Origin: Fulvimarina sp.
GTDB lineage: Bacteria > Pseudomonadota > Alphaproteobacteria > Rhizobiales > Rhizobiaceae
Direction of reading: 5' to 3'
Assembly: GCA_002700095.1 (NCBI GenBank)
Contig: PACL01000057.1
Coordinates: forward strand, 119,120 to 151,625
Length of the DNA stretch: 32,506 nucleotides
Program-made: the position numbers and the translations under genes
The notes under the pieces: generated by a model
The model's database searches: none
Told to the model about the DNA's origin: nothing
Seen by the model: the letters and a program-made list of their open reading frames with translations, nothing else
Shown here: piece after piece, positions 7,244-15,206 of the stretch
Position numbering within the stretch: position 1 is the stretch's first letter
Layout of the letters: every line of letters starts with the position of its first letter

Positions 7244-8734
7244 ATGACCGCCGCCGCATCGCCCATTCTCTCGCTGCGCGACATCCGCAAGTCCTACGGC
7301 CCGATCCAGGTGCTGCACGGCATCGACCTGGATGTGTGTGCCGGCGAGGTCGTGGCGCTGCTGGGCGAGAACGGCGCGGGAAAATCCACTGTCTCGAACG
7401 TCATCTCCGGAACGGTGCTCCCCTCGTCCGGAACCATGACCTGGCAGGGCCAACCCTACGCGCCCGCCAATCCGCGTCAGGCGATCGATGCCGGGGTCGG
7501 CATGATCCATCAGGAACTGCTGCTGCTTCCGCATCTCTCCATCGCCGAAAACGTCTTCGTCGGCCGCTATCCGAAGAAAGGGGGCCGGATCGACCGCAGG
7601 ACGATGGCGGAGGAGGCTGCCAGGGGGCTCAAGCGTCTCGGCCTCGACGTCTCGCCCAACCGGTTGGTGCAGGGGCTCTCCACGGCGAACCAGCAGCTGA
7701 TCGAGATCGCCAAGGCGCTGACCCTAAATGCGAAACTTCTGATCCTCGACGAGCCGACCGCCGCGCTGGGCGGCGAGGAAACGCAGAAGCTGTTCCGGCA
7801 GATCGCGCGTCTGCGGGATGAGGGCGTCGGGATCATCTACATCTCCCATCGTCTGGAGGAGATCCGCCAGATCTCGGACCGCATCGTCGTCATGCGCGAC
7901 GGCAACAAGGTCCAGGAGTTCGAGAGCGCCGACATTCCGGTCCGCACGATCGTCGAGGCGATGGTTGGCCGCAGCCTCGACCGGATGTTCCCCGCCCTGC
8001 CGACGCCGAGCGAAGAGACGGTTCTGGAGATCAAAGGGCTGAAGTCGGGTCTGGGGCATTTTTCCGACGTGAACTTCAAGGTTCGCAAGGGCGAGATCTT
8101 CGGCATCGCCGGGCTCGTCGGGGCCGGCCGCACCGAGCTCGTCCGCGCGATCGCCGGCGCGGATCCGATCTCCGGCGGGCAGGTCATCCTGAACGGGCGG
8201 GACATCACGCCGAAGAGCCCGCGCGACGCGATCCGCAACGGGATCGTCCTCGTGCCCGAGGACCGCAAGCAACAAGGGTTGGTGACCCAGCATTCGATCG
8301 CCCAGAACATCGGCTATGCGAACTTCAGCAAGGTGGCCCGGAGCGGGTTCGTCACGAATTCGCGAATCAACGAGTTCGCCAACGAGAACATCAGGAAGTT
8401 CGGCGTGAAGGGCCGCGGCCGCCAGAACGCCAGCGAGCTCTCGGGCGGCAACCAGCAGAATGTCGTCATCGCCAAATGGCTGGCACGCGACCCCAAGGTG
8501 GTCGTGCTGGACGAGCCGACCCGCGGCATCGACGTCGGCGCGAGGTCGTCGATCTACGAGATCATCGTCGGTCTGGCGCAGGAGGGCGTCGCGGTCATCG
8601 TGGTCAGCTCCGACCTCGAGGAGATCCTCGGCGTGTCCAACCGCATCATGGTGATGGCGGCCGGCCGTCAGGCCGGCATCCTCGATCACAGCCAGGCCAA
8701 CGACGTCTCCGTCATGGAACTCGCAACTGCCTGA
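7244..8734 (+). CDS. Ribose-type sugar ABC transporter, double ATPase (RbsA/MglA family)
   Basis: A 496-residue protein with two fused nucleotide-binding domains. The first has a full Walker A GENGAGKST (41-49) and Walker B LLILDEPTAAL, but an unusual LSTANQQ in place of the canonical signature. The second has the degenerate GLVGAGRTE instead of Walker A and an intact LSGGNQQ followed by VVVLDEPTRGID. This asymmetric pattern is characteristic of the CUT2 ATPases. It energises import through the permease at 5158. Start: ATG at 7244 after GAAGGGATC. It is followed after 19 bp by the first dehydrogenase, which ties transport and oxidation together in one transcript. Confidence 0.95.
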   Translation: MTAAASPILSLRDIRKSYGPIQVLHGIDLDVCAGEVVALLGENGAGKSTVSNVISGTVLPSSGTMTWQGQPYAPANPRQAIDAGVGMIHQELLLLPHLSIAENVFVGRYPKKGGRIDRRTMAEEAARGLKRLGLDVSPNRLVQGLSTANQQLIEIAKALTLNAKLLILDEPTAALGGEETQKLFRQIARLRDEGVGIIYISHRLEEIRQISDRIVVMRDGNKVQEFESADIPVRTIVEAMVGRSLDRMFPALPTPSEETVLEIKGLKSGLGHFSDVNFKVRKGEIFGIAGLVGAGRTELVRAIAGADPISGGQVILNGRDITPKSPRDAIRNGIVLVPEDRKQQGLVTQHSIAQNIGYANFSKVARSGFVTNSRINEFANENIRKFGVKGRGRQNASELSGGNQQNVVIAKWLARDPKVVVLDEPTRGIDVGARSSIYEIIVGLAQEGVAVIVVSSDLEEILGVSNRIMVMAAGRQAGILDHSQANDVSVMELATA

Positions 8735-8753
8735 TCCAACAGAAGAGATCCAC

Positions 8754-9536
8754 ATGACTCGCTTCGAAGGACGAACCGTCGTGGTCACCGGCGGCAACAA
8801 GGGCATCGGCTTCGCGATCGCCGGACGCTTCGCGGCCGAAGGCGCGAACGTCGTGCTCGGCTCGGTCGAGCCGCAGGTCGAAGAGGCCGCCGCAGCGCTG
8901 CGCGAGACCGGCGCATCGGCGGTCGGCGTGGTCTGCGACGTGACCGATCCGCACGCCGTGACCGCGCTCTACGACGTGGCCGAGCGCGAGTTCGGGCGGC
9001 TGGACGTATCGGTCCAGAATGCCGGGATCATCACGATCGCCAGGATCGAGGACCTGAGCGAGCGCGACTGGGACGCCACCCTCGCGGTCAACACCAAAGG
9101 CACCTTCCTGTGCTGCCAGGAGGCCATCCGTCGGATGCGTCGCGCGGGGCGCGGCGGTCGGCTGATCAACATCGCTTCGGGCCAGGCGCGCGACGGCTTC
9201 ATCTATACGCCGCACTACGCCGCCTCGAAGTTCGGCGTCATGGGCCTCACCCAGAGCCTCGCCAAGGAAGTGGCGACGGACGGCATCACCGTGAACTCCG
9301 TTTGTCCCGGCATCATCAGAACCGACATGTGGAACTACAACGACCGTGTCTGGGGCAAGATGCTCGGCGACTACGGGCCCGGAGAACTCATGGCGAGCTG
9401 GGTCCAGAACATCCCCATGAAACGCGCCGGAGAGGGCAGGGACGTCGCAGCCCTGATCGCCTTCCTGGCCAGCGAGGACGCCGACTACATCACCGGCCAG
9501 GCCATCAACGTGGATGGCGGACTGATCATGTCCTGA
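8754..9536 (+). CDS. Short-chain dehydrogenase/reductase (SDR), sugar or polyol type
   Basis: A 260-residue classical SDR. It has the cofactor loop TGGNKGIG (12-19), VQNAG (87-91, the usual NNAG being QNAG here), catalytic Ser142 in NIASG, and YAASK (Tyr155, Lys159). The end, TGQAINVDGGLIMS, is the normal SDR C-terminus. It should oxidise a secondary alcohol of a sugar or polyol with NAD(P)+ in the cytoplasm. It lies 19 bp after the transporter ATPase and 49 bp before a second SDR. Two consecutive dehydrogenases in a transport operon suggest either two alternative polyols or an oxidation followed by a reduction of the same compound. The substrate cannot be read from the sequence. Confidence 0.92.
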   Translation: MTRFEGRTVVVTGGNKGIGFAIAGRFAAEGANVVLGSVEPQVEEAAAALRETGASAVGVVCDVTDPHAVTALYDVAEREFGRLDVSVQNAGIITIARIEDLSERDWDATLAVNTKGTFLCCQEAIRRMRRAGRGGRLINIASGQARDGFIYTPHYAASKFGVMGLTQSLAKEVATDGITVNSVCPGIIRTDMWNYNDRVWGKMLGDYGPGELMASWVQNIPMKRAGEGRDVAALIAFLASEDADYITGQAINVDGGLIMS

Positions 9537-9585
9537 CGGCGCCTCGCCTCCCTTGCGATCCAACGAGAAGAACCGGAGGACTTCA

Positions 9586-10377
9586 ATGGCCGACATTACA
9601 CTCGACGCACCTCGACTGTTCGACCTGACCGGGCGCGTGGCGCTCGTGACCGGGGCGGGCAGCGGAATCGGCCAGCGCATCGCCATGGGGCTCGCCCAGT
9701 GCGGCGCCGACGTGGCACTTCTGGACAGGCGCACGGATGACGGGCTGGCTCAGACCGCCGACTTCATCGCCGGCACGGGGCGCAAGTCGGTCCGGATCGC
9801 AGCAGACGTCACCTCGGGCACGGCACTGGCCGAAGCGGTGACACGCGCCGAGGCCGAGCTTGGCCCGCTGCGCCTCGCCGTGAACGCCGCCGGCATCGCC
9901 AATGCCAGTGCGTGCGAGGATATGGAAGAAGAGCAGTATCAGACCCTCATGGACATCAACATGAAGGGCGTATGGCTCTCCTGCCGGGCCGAGGCCCGCG
10001 CGATGCTGGCCCATGGCAGGGGCGGCTCGATCGTCAACATCGCCTCGATGTCGGGCGTCATCGTCAATCGCGGTCTCACCCAGGCGCACTACAACGCCTC
10101 AAAGGCCGGCGTCATCCACATGTCGAAGTCGATGGCCATGGAATGGGTCGATCGCGGCATTCGCGTCAACTCGATCAGCCCCGGCTACACCGCGACGCCG
10201 ATGAACACGCGTCCCGAGATGGTGCACCAGACGAGGGAATTCGAAAGCCAGACTCCGATGCAGCGCATGGCCAGCCCCGACGAGATGGTCGGCCCGACGG
10301 TCTTCCTGCTGTCGGATGCCGCATCCTACTGCACGGGAGTGGATCTCCTGGTCGATGGCGGCTTCTGTTGCTGGTGA
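9586..10377 (+). CDS. Short-chain dehydrogenase/reductase (SDR), probably NAD-dependent polyol dehydrogenase
   Basis: A 263-residue classical SDR with TGAGSGIG (22-29), NAAG (100-103), catalytic Ser154 in NIASM, and YNASK (Tyr169, Lys173). An aspartate at the end of the second strand (VALLDRR, Asp47) points to NAD rather than NADP. The layout resembles polyol-oxidising SDRs such as arabinitol, xylitol or sorbitol dehydrogenases, but families of this kind are poorly separable by eye. Start: ATG at 9586 behind GGAGGA; an upstream TTG at 9553 would add 11 residues. It is the last gene of the plus-strand operon and faces the module B operon tail across 218 bp. It probably produces the ketose that the FGGY kinase phosphorylates. 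Confidence 0.92.
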   Translation: MADITLDAPRLFDLTGRVALVTGAGSGIGQRIAMGLAQCGADVALLDRRTDDGLAQTADFIAGTGRKSVRIAADVTSGTALAEAVTRAEAELGPLRLAVNAAGIANASACEDMEEEQYQTLMDINMKGVWLSCRAEARAMLAHGRGGSIVNIASMSGVIVNRGLTQAHYNASKAGVIHMSKSMAMEWVDRGIRVNSISPGYTATPMNTRPEMVHQTREFESQTPMQRMASPDEMVGPTVFLLSDAASYCTGVDLLVDGGFCCW

Positions 10378-10538
10378 ACCGGATGGAGTAGGTCGGGCCC
10401 TGCCGCCCTCGCTCGAGTGCGGACGGATCTGCGCTGGAACCGCTTCGAGATGAGGCGGTCCCGGCGGGCAGGCGCAAGCCCGGCATGAACGACGTCTTCC
10501 GCCGAGCCTGTAGAGCCAGGCGCCGATGGTCCGGACAG

Positions 10539-10564
10539 CCCTGGCGACGCATGCGGCGCCAGGG
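10539..10564. terminator. Possible bidirectional terminator hairpin between modules A and B
   Basis: An 8-bp inverted repeat CCCTGGCG (10539-10546) / CGCCAGGG (10557-10564) in the 218-bp convergent gap, with a smaller perfect hairpin GGCAC-TCT-GTGCC at 10576-10588 nearer the aldolase stop. Neither side has a T-run, so intrinsic termination is uncertain. The rest of the gap shows no gene. Confidence 0.35.
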
Positions 10565-10595
10565 GATTTCACGTTGGCACTCTGTGCCGTAGCCG

Positions 10596-11633
10596 TCAGG
10601 CGTAGGACGCGGCGAATGCTCCCTCGCGGGTGAATACGCCTTCCGCGGCGGGGAAGCGCCAGGGCTGGGCGACCTCACGGGTCAGCTGCGTCAGGCGATC
10701 GAGACGCTGCTTGCCGTCGGCCTCGAGGAGGGCGAGGACCTTCGCCTCGTCCGGGAAGGCAGACTGGATCGCATCGAGCCAGATCGTGCGCCCGGCCAGA
10801 AAGCCTTGTGCGCCCGCAGCGTAGGCGTAGCTCAGAACCCGGCCGAACTGCTCCGGCGTCACGCCGCCGGACAGCATCACCCACGGGATGCCGGCCTCGC
10901 GGCAGATCGAGCCGACGGCGTCGAACTCGCTCGCCGCGGCGCGGGAGTCGGCGCTGTCCGAGCGTTCCGGCAGGGCCGAGCCGGGAAGCGGCGTCTCCAG
11001 CTTGAAGAGGTCCACCCCGTATTCCGGCTTGGCGAATTCGCGCACGCTGTCGATGACGAGTTCGGCGCGCTTGTCCGGCGACTCGACGTAGTCGGTCGTG
11101 TGGCCGGCGCTTTCCGGGAAGGGATAGACGAGGAGTTCGAGGACGTAGGGGATGTCGTGGCGCCGGCATTCGGCGCCGACCGTGCGGACATAGTCCTTCT
11201 GATGCTCGATCACTTCCGGCGAAGCGTCCGGACGGTACCAGGCGAGGACCTTCACCGCGTCGCCGCCGAGGCGGCGGATCTTGTCGACGGACCAGTTGTC
11301 GATCGAGCGGGACAGGCGGCCGCCGGGCGTATCGACGAAGCGATGCTCCTCGAGCGTCACGATGAGGCCCGTGCGGGCGGGGAGGATGTCGAGGGCCGCC
11401 GGCACCGCGAAGTTCGGATCGAGGAGCATCGAGCTGGCTTCGGAGGCCAGCGCCTGGACCAGCATGCGCTTGGCGGCCAGCATTTCGGCGAAGGTCACGG
11501 CCTCGGGTTGGATGTTCTTCGCCTTGGCGATCGCCGCGATCAGCGGCGGGCGCTGGTCGAGGGCGACCATGGTGAAATGGCCATCGTCATCGGCGAGGCG
11601 TGTCAGTCCGCGCAGCTTTCCGAACGTCGTCAT
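10596..11633 (-). CDS. LacD/YihT-type class I ketose-bisphosphate aldolase (candidate sulfofructose-1-phosphate aldolase)
   Basis: A 345-residue TIM-barrel aldolase that cleaves a ketose phosphate to dihydroxyacetone phosphate and an aldehyde. The Schiff-base lysine is Lys211 in LFKLETPLP, aligning with VLKVEVP of LacD and LYKVEMPL of YihT. The start (VALDQR, 23-28) and the phosphate-binding end (GFLAGRTIW, 277-285) are both family hallmarks. The end, and the IPWVMLSGGV segment before it, are closer to YihT than to tagatose-bisphosphate aldolase. At Arg134 (AWYRPD) it agrees with YihT (LWRSD), where LacD has YYDVDS. It is longer than YihT (292) and slightly longer than LacD (326). Start: ATG at 11633 overlaps the stop of the kinase gene by 4 nt. 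It is the last gene of module B. Tagatose- or fructose-bisphosphate as substrate remains possible. Confidence 0.85.
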   Translation of the reverse strand: MTTFGKLRGLTRLADDDGHFTMVALDQRPPLIAAIAKAKNIQPEAVTFAEMLAAKRMLVQALASEASSMLLDPNFAVPAALDILPARTGLIVTLEEHRFVDTPGGRLSRSIDNWSVDKIRRLGGDAVKVLAWYRPDASPEVIEHQKDYVRTVGAECRRHDIPYVLELLVYPFPESAGHTTDYVESPDKRAELVIDSVREFAKPEYGVDLFKLETPLPGSALPERSDSADSRAAASEFDAVGSICREAGIPWVMLSGGVTPEQFGRVLSYAYAAGAQGFLAGRTIWLDAIQSAFPDEAKVLALLEADGKQRLDRLTQLTREVAQPWRFPAAEGVFTREGAFAASYA

Positions 11634-12565
11634 GAGTGGGTTCTCCAGAATGATAGGCTTGCATCGAGGGTTGGAATTCCGCTGCGACCGTCTGGCCGCG
11701 TGCATTTGAGCGCAGCGACGGCGGAAGCGAATGTCATCGCGTCGCGGGTCGGGGCCTGTCGCGACAGGGCATAGGCATAGGCGCCGTGGAAGACGTCGCC
11801 GGCGCCGGTGGTGTCGACCGCGTCGATGGGGAAGGCGTTGGCGCTGTGGATCTCGCCGCTTTCAAGCCACAGGACGCCGGCCTCGCCCAGAGTGACTGCC
11901 GACACAACGCAGCCGAAACGCTCGGCGACGCTGCGGAGCGCCGTTTCGCCGGCGCTGCCGGCAAAGACGGTCAGGGCCGGCTCGGAAAAGATCGCGTGGT
12001 CGGTGAGCGGCAGCAGCATTTCGAAGACGCTGGCCTCGGCGACGTCGCCGTCGAGGACCGTCGGGACGCCAAACTTCCGGCAAGCGCCGAACGCGGCGGC
12101 CGCGCCGTCCGGCCAGCGCGGATCGGCGAGCAAGGCGCCCAAGCTCCCCAACTCGTCGAAGGGCAGCCAATCGGCCGCCGTCGGCAGCGCCGCGCCGCGA
12201 AAGTTGGCGATCTGGCGCTCGCCGGTCCGGTCGACGAAGATGCCGGAGATCGACGAGCGCGATCCTTCGAACAGCCGGAAATGCGTGACGTCGACGCCTT
12301 CCGCGGCGAGTTCGGCGCGCATCAGCTCGCCTTCGCGGTCGGCGCCGGCGCGGCCGAGAAACGACGCCTCGCCGCCGAGGCGGGCGACTGTGACGGCCGC
12401 CGTCGCTGCCATGCCGCCGCCCTTGACCGCGAACTCACCGGCCCGGACCTTGGCGCTGGCCCGGCCCGGCAAGTCGTCGACGACCCAGATGTAGTCGAGC
12501 GCCGAGAGGCCGAGGCAGGCGACGCGGGCGTCCTTGCGTCGCCATGTCGGATCGGCGGCGCTCAT
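11630..12565 (-). CDS. PfkB-family sugar kinase, strongly like 6-deoxy-6-sulfofructose kinase (YihV)
   Basis: A 311-residue ribokinase-fold kinase with the catalytic motif DTTGAGD (251-257, base Asp257) and the N-terminal GGG (49-51). By memory alignment to E. coli YihV the match runs the full length, including LADPRWPDG (YihV LADVRWHDG), VLDGDV, DHAIFSEPAL and a C-terminal ALKCTRPDGRSGIP nearly identical to YihV. The three YihV residues I recall as contacting the sulfonate (Lys27, Asn109, Arg138) correspond to Lys39, Asn121 and Arg150, all conserved. This suggests phosphorylation at C1 of a ketose carrying an anionic group at C6. It overlaps both neighbours by 4 nt. A ribokinase acting on another ketose is the alternative. 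The function is inferred, not proven. Confidence 0.85.
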   Translation of the reverse strand: MSAADPTWRRKDARVACLGLSALDYIWVVDDLPGRASAKVRAGEFAVKGGGMAATAAVTVARLGGEASFLGRAGADREGELMRAELAAEGVDVTHFRLFEGSRSSISGIFVDRTGERQIANFRGAALPTAADWLPFDELGSLGALLADPRWPDGAAAAFGACRKFGVPTVLDGDVAEASVFEMLLPLTDHAIFSEPALTVFAGSAGETALRSVAERFGCVVSAVTLGEAGVLWLESGEIHSANAFPIDAVDTTGAGDVFHGAYAYALSRQAPTRDAMTFASAVAALKCTRPDGRSGIPTLDASLSFWRTHS

Positions 12566-14022
12566 AGGCCGGCGACGCAGACATATTTGGTCTCGAGATA
12601 CTCCTCGATGCCGTATTTCGAGCCCTCGCGGCCGAGGCCGGACTGCTTGAAGCCGCCGAACGGCGCCATTTCATTGGCGATCAGGCCGGAATTGACGCCG
12701 ACGATGCCGCTTTCGAGCGCCTCGGCGACGCGGAAGGTGCGGGCGAGATCGCGGGTGTAGAAATACGCGGCAAGGCCGAATTCGGTGTCGTTGGCCTTGG
12801 CGATCACGTCGTCCTCGTCAGTGAAGGCGATGATCGGCGCAAGGGGAGCGAACGTCTCCTCGCGGGCGAGCTTCATGGCCTGCGTAACGTTGGTGATCAC
12901 CGTCGGCTGGAAGAAGGTGCCGCCGAGCGAATGCCGCTGGCCGCCGGTGACGAGTTTCGCGCCGTTGTCGAGGGCGTCCTTCAGATGCTCTTCCATCTTG
13001 GCGACCGCCGCATCGTCGATCAGCGGCCCTTGCGTCACGCCTTCGTCCTCGCCGCGCCCGACCGTCAGGCGGCCGACCTCCGCCGCGAGTTTTTCTGCAA
13101 ATTCCGCGGCGATGCTCTGATGGACGTAGATGCGGTTGGCGCAGACGCAGGTCTGGCCGGAATTGCGGAACTTGGCGATCATCGCACCGGCGACCGCAGC
13201 GTCGACGTCGGCATCCTCGAAGACGATGAACGGCGCGTTGCCGCCGAGTTCCAGCGACAGACGCTTGATCGTGTCGGCGCCCTCGCGCATCAGCCAGCGC
13301 CCGACCTCGGTCGAGCCGGTGAAGCTGATCTTGGCGATCTTGGTGTTCTTGCAGAACTCCTCGCCGATTATCGAGGCCTTGCCGGTGACGACCTGGAAGA
13401 CGCCGGCGGGGATGCCGGCGCGCTCGGCGAGGACGCCGAGGGACAGCGCCGAGAGCGGCGTCTGGGAGGCGGGCTTGACGATGATCGTGCAGCCGGCCGC
13501 CAGCGCCGGGCCGGCCTTGCGGGTGATCATCCCGTTAGGAAAGTTCCACGGCGTGATCGCCGCGCAGACGCCGACCGGCTGCTTCATGACGAGGACGCGG
13601 CGGTCGCCCCCCGGCGACGGGACGATGTCGCCATAGACGCGCTTGGCCTCTTCCGCGAACCATTCGAGATAGGCCGCATTGGCGACGATCTCGCCCTTGG
13701 CCTCGGCCAGCGGCTTGCCCTGTTCGGCGGTGAGGATGCGGGCGAGATCGTCGGCATTCTCGACGATCAGCTCGTACCAGCGGCGGATGAGGCCGGCGCG
13801 TTCCTTGGCGCTCTTCTTCGCCCATTGCTTCTGGGCCGTCTGCGCGGCGTCGATCGCCTCGCGGAGCGTCTCGATGCCGAGGCTCGGCACCGTGCCGACC
13901 AGGGCGCCATCGGCCGGATTGGTGACGGCGATGCCCCGATCGCCGTCGGCGGCGATCCAGCGGCCCGCGACGAGGCAGGACTGGGTGAAGAGGGACGGAT
14001 CCTTCAATGATGCGATGGACAT
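12562..14022 (-). CDS. NAD(P)-dependent aldehyde dehydrogenase (GabD-like; candidate sulfolactaldehyde dehydrogenase)
   Basis: A 486-residue aldehyde dehydrogenase close to succinate-semialdehyde dehydrogenase in length and pattern. It has the cofactor segments TPWNFP (158-163) and FTGSTEVGR (234-242), general base Glu258 in LELGGNAP, and catalytic Cys292 in GQTCVCANR. The tail EMAPFGGFKQSGLGREGS is also typical. Start: ATG at 14022, which has AAGGAGG 9 nt upstream; an ATG at 14043 lies before that site. It overlaps the PfkB kinase by 4 nt. In bacterial sulfoglycolysis a GabD homologue oxidises 3-sulfolactaldehyde, the aldolase product, to sulfolactate. Its place beside YihV- and YihT-like genes fits that role. 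Succinate, lactaldehyde or another semialdehyde would be the alternatives. Confidence 0.9.
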   Translation of the reverse strand: MSIASLKDPSLFTQSCLVAGRWIAADGDRGIAVTNPADGALVGTVPSLGIETLREAIDAAQTAQKQWAKKSAKERAGLIRRWYELIVENADDLARILTAEQGKPLAEAKGEIVANAAYLEWFAEEAKRVYGDIVPSPGGDRRVLVMKQPVGVCAAITPWNFPNGMITRKAGPALAAGCTIIVKPASQTPLSALSLGVLAERAGIPAGVFQVVTGKASIIGEEFCKNTKIAKISFTGSTEVGRWLMREGADTIKRLSLELGGNAPFIVFEDADVDAAVAGAMIAKFRNSGQTCVCANRIYVHQSIAAEFAEKLAAEVGRLTVGRGEDEGVTQGPLIDDAAVAKMEEHLKDALDNGAKLVTGGQRHSLGGTFFQPTVITNVTQAMKLAREETFAPLAPIIAFTDEDDVIAKANDTEFGLAAYFYTRDLARTFRVAEALESGIVGVNSGLIANEMAPFGGFKQSGLGREGSKYGIEEYLETKYVCVAGL

Positions 14023-14061
14023 GGCGGCTGTCCTCCTTGGCATTTGGTCTGTGGATGCGGA

Positions 14062-14128
14062 GCGGCCGTTCGGCCGCGTCGTTGCGGTGAGGGGGACCGG
14101 GGCGGACGGCCCGACGATGGACGGTCCC
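14062..14128 (-). repeat. Two hairpins in the ATPase-aldehyde dehydrogenase gap
   Basis: In the 113-bp gap, the tight repeat GCGGCCG-TT-CGGCCGC (14062-14077) and the longer-range repeat GGGACCG (14093-14099) / CGGTCCC (14122-14128). They could attenuate or process the long module B mRNA between its transport genes and its enzyme genes. No T-run follows on the minus strand. Confidence 0.4.
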
Positions 14129-14135
14129 TTTCGGC

Positions 14136-15206
14136 TCAGCGGATGACCTCGCCCGAGGCGGCCTCGAAGAGATGTGCCTTGCCGGGGACAGGCGCGAGCG
14201 GCATGACGTCGCCCGGCCGGGGCCGGCGATCCGGCTCGACGCGGGCAATGGTGTTGGTGCCCGCCACCTTGAAGTGGACGAGGGTGTCCGAGCCGAGCGG
14301 CTCGACGAGATCGACATTCGCCATCAGGGCGGCCTCGTCCGCCGGCACGACCGCCAGGTGTTCCGGCCGCACGCCGAGGATCGCTGAACCCTGCGCGGGC
14401 ACGCGGCGCGCGAGGTCTGTGGTGCCGGGCAGCCGGTGGCCGTCGCTCAGCGCGAGCTGATCGCCCGCCCCGGTCACCTCCATGAAGTTCATCGACGGCG
14501 AGCCGATGAAGCTCGCCACGAACTGGTTGGCCGGCGTCTCGTAGACTTCCTCGGGCGTTCCGACCTGCTGGATCACGCCGGACTTCATGACGACGATGCG
14601 GTCGGCCATGGTCATCGCCTCGATCTGGTCGTGGGTGACGAAGACCATGGTGGTGCGCAGCTTCTGGGACAGCGCCTTGATTTCGGTGCGCACCTGCGCG
14701 CGCAGCTTGGCGTCGAGGTTGGAAAGCGGCTCGTCGAAGAGGAAGACCTGCGGATCACGCACGATTGCCCGCCCCATCGCGACGCGCTGGCGCTGTCCGC
14801 CCGACAACGCCTTCGGCCGGCGGTCGAGATAGGCACCGATGTCGAGGAGCCTGGCGGCATGTTCGACGCGGCCGGCGATGTCGTCGCGCTTCATGCCGCG
14901 CATCTCGAGCGCGAAAGCCATGTTCTGGCGGACCGTCATGTGCGGATAAAGCGCGTAGTCCTGAAACACCATGGCGATGTCGCGGCGCGCCGGCGGCACG
15001 GCGTTGACCTGGCGCTCGCCGATGAAGAGTTCGCCCCCATCGATCGCCTCGAGACCGGCCAGGACCCGCAGGAGCGTCGACTTTCCACAGCCCGATGGGC
15101 CGACGAGGACGACGAATTCGTGGTCGGCGATCTCCAGGTCGAGGCCCGGGATCGCGGTGAAGTCGCCATATTTCTTGACGAGGTTCTGCATGCGGATCGA
15201 GGCCAT
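14136..15206 (-). CDS. Sugar ABC transporter, ATP-binding protein (MsmX/UgpC type, CUT1)
   Basis: A 356-residue ATPase of a maltose/glycerol-phosphate-type importer. It has Walker A GPSGCGKST (36-44), Q-loop VFQDYALYPHM (80-90), signature LSGGQRQR (134-141), Walker B FLFDEP (155-160) and the switch His192 in THDQ. It has a C-terminal TOBE regulatory domain of about 120 residues (LGVRPEHL). It energises the permeases at 16213 and 17051. The start ATG at 15206 overlaps the stop codon of the alcohol dehydrogenase gene by 1 nt (TGATG). Such ATPases can serve several transporters, but here all CUT1 parts are in the same operon. Confidence 0.94.
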   Translation of the reverse strand: MASIRMQNLVKKYGDFTAIPGLDLEIADHEFVVLVGPSGCGKSTLLRVLAGLEAIDGGELFIGERQVNAVPPARRDIAMVFQDYALYPHMTVRQNMAFALEMRGMKRDDIAGRVEHAARLLDIGAYLDRRPKALSGGQRQRVAMGRAIVRDPQVFLFDEPLSNLDAKLRAQVRTEIKALSQKLRTTMVFVTHDQIEAMTMADRIVVMKSGVIQQVGTPEEVYETPANQFVASFIGSPSMNFMEVTGAGDQLALSDGHRLPGTTDLARRVPAQGSAILGVRPEHLAVVPADEAALMANVDLVEPLGSDTLVHFKVAGTNTIARVEPDRRPRPGDVMPLAPVPGKAHLFEAASGEVIR

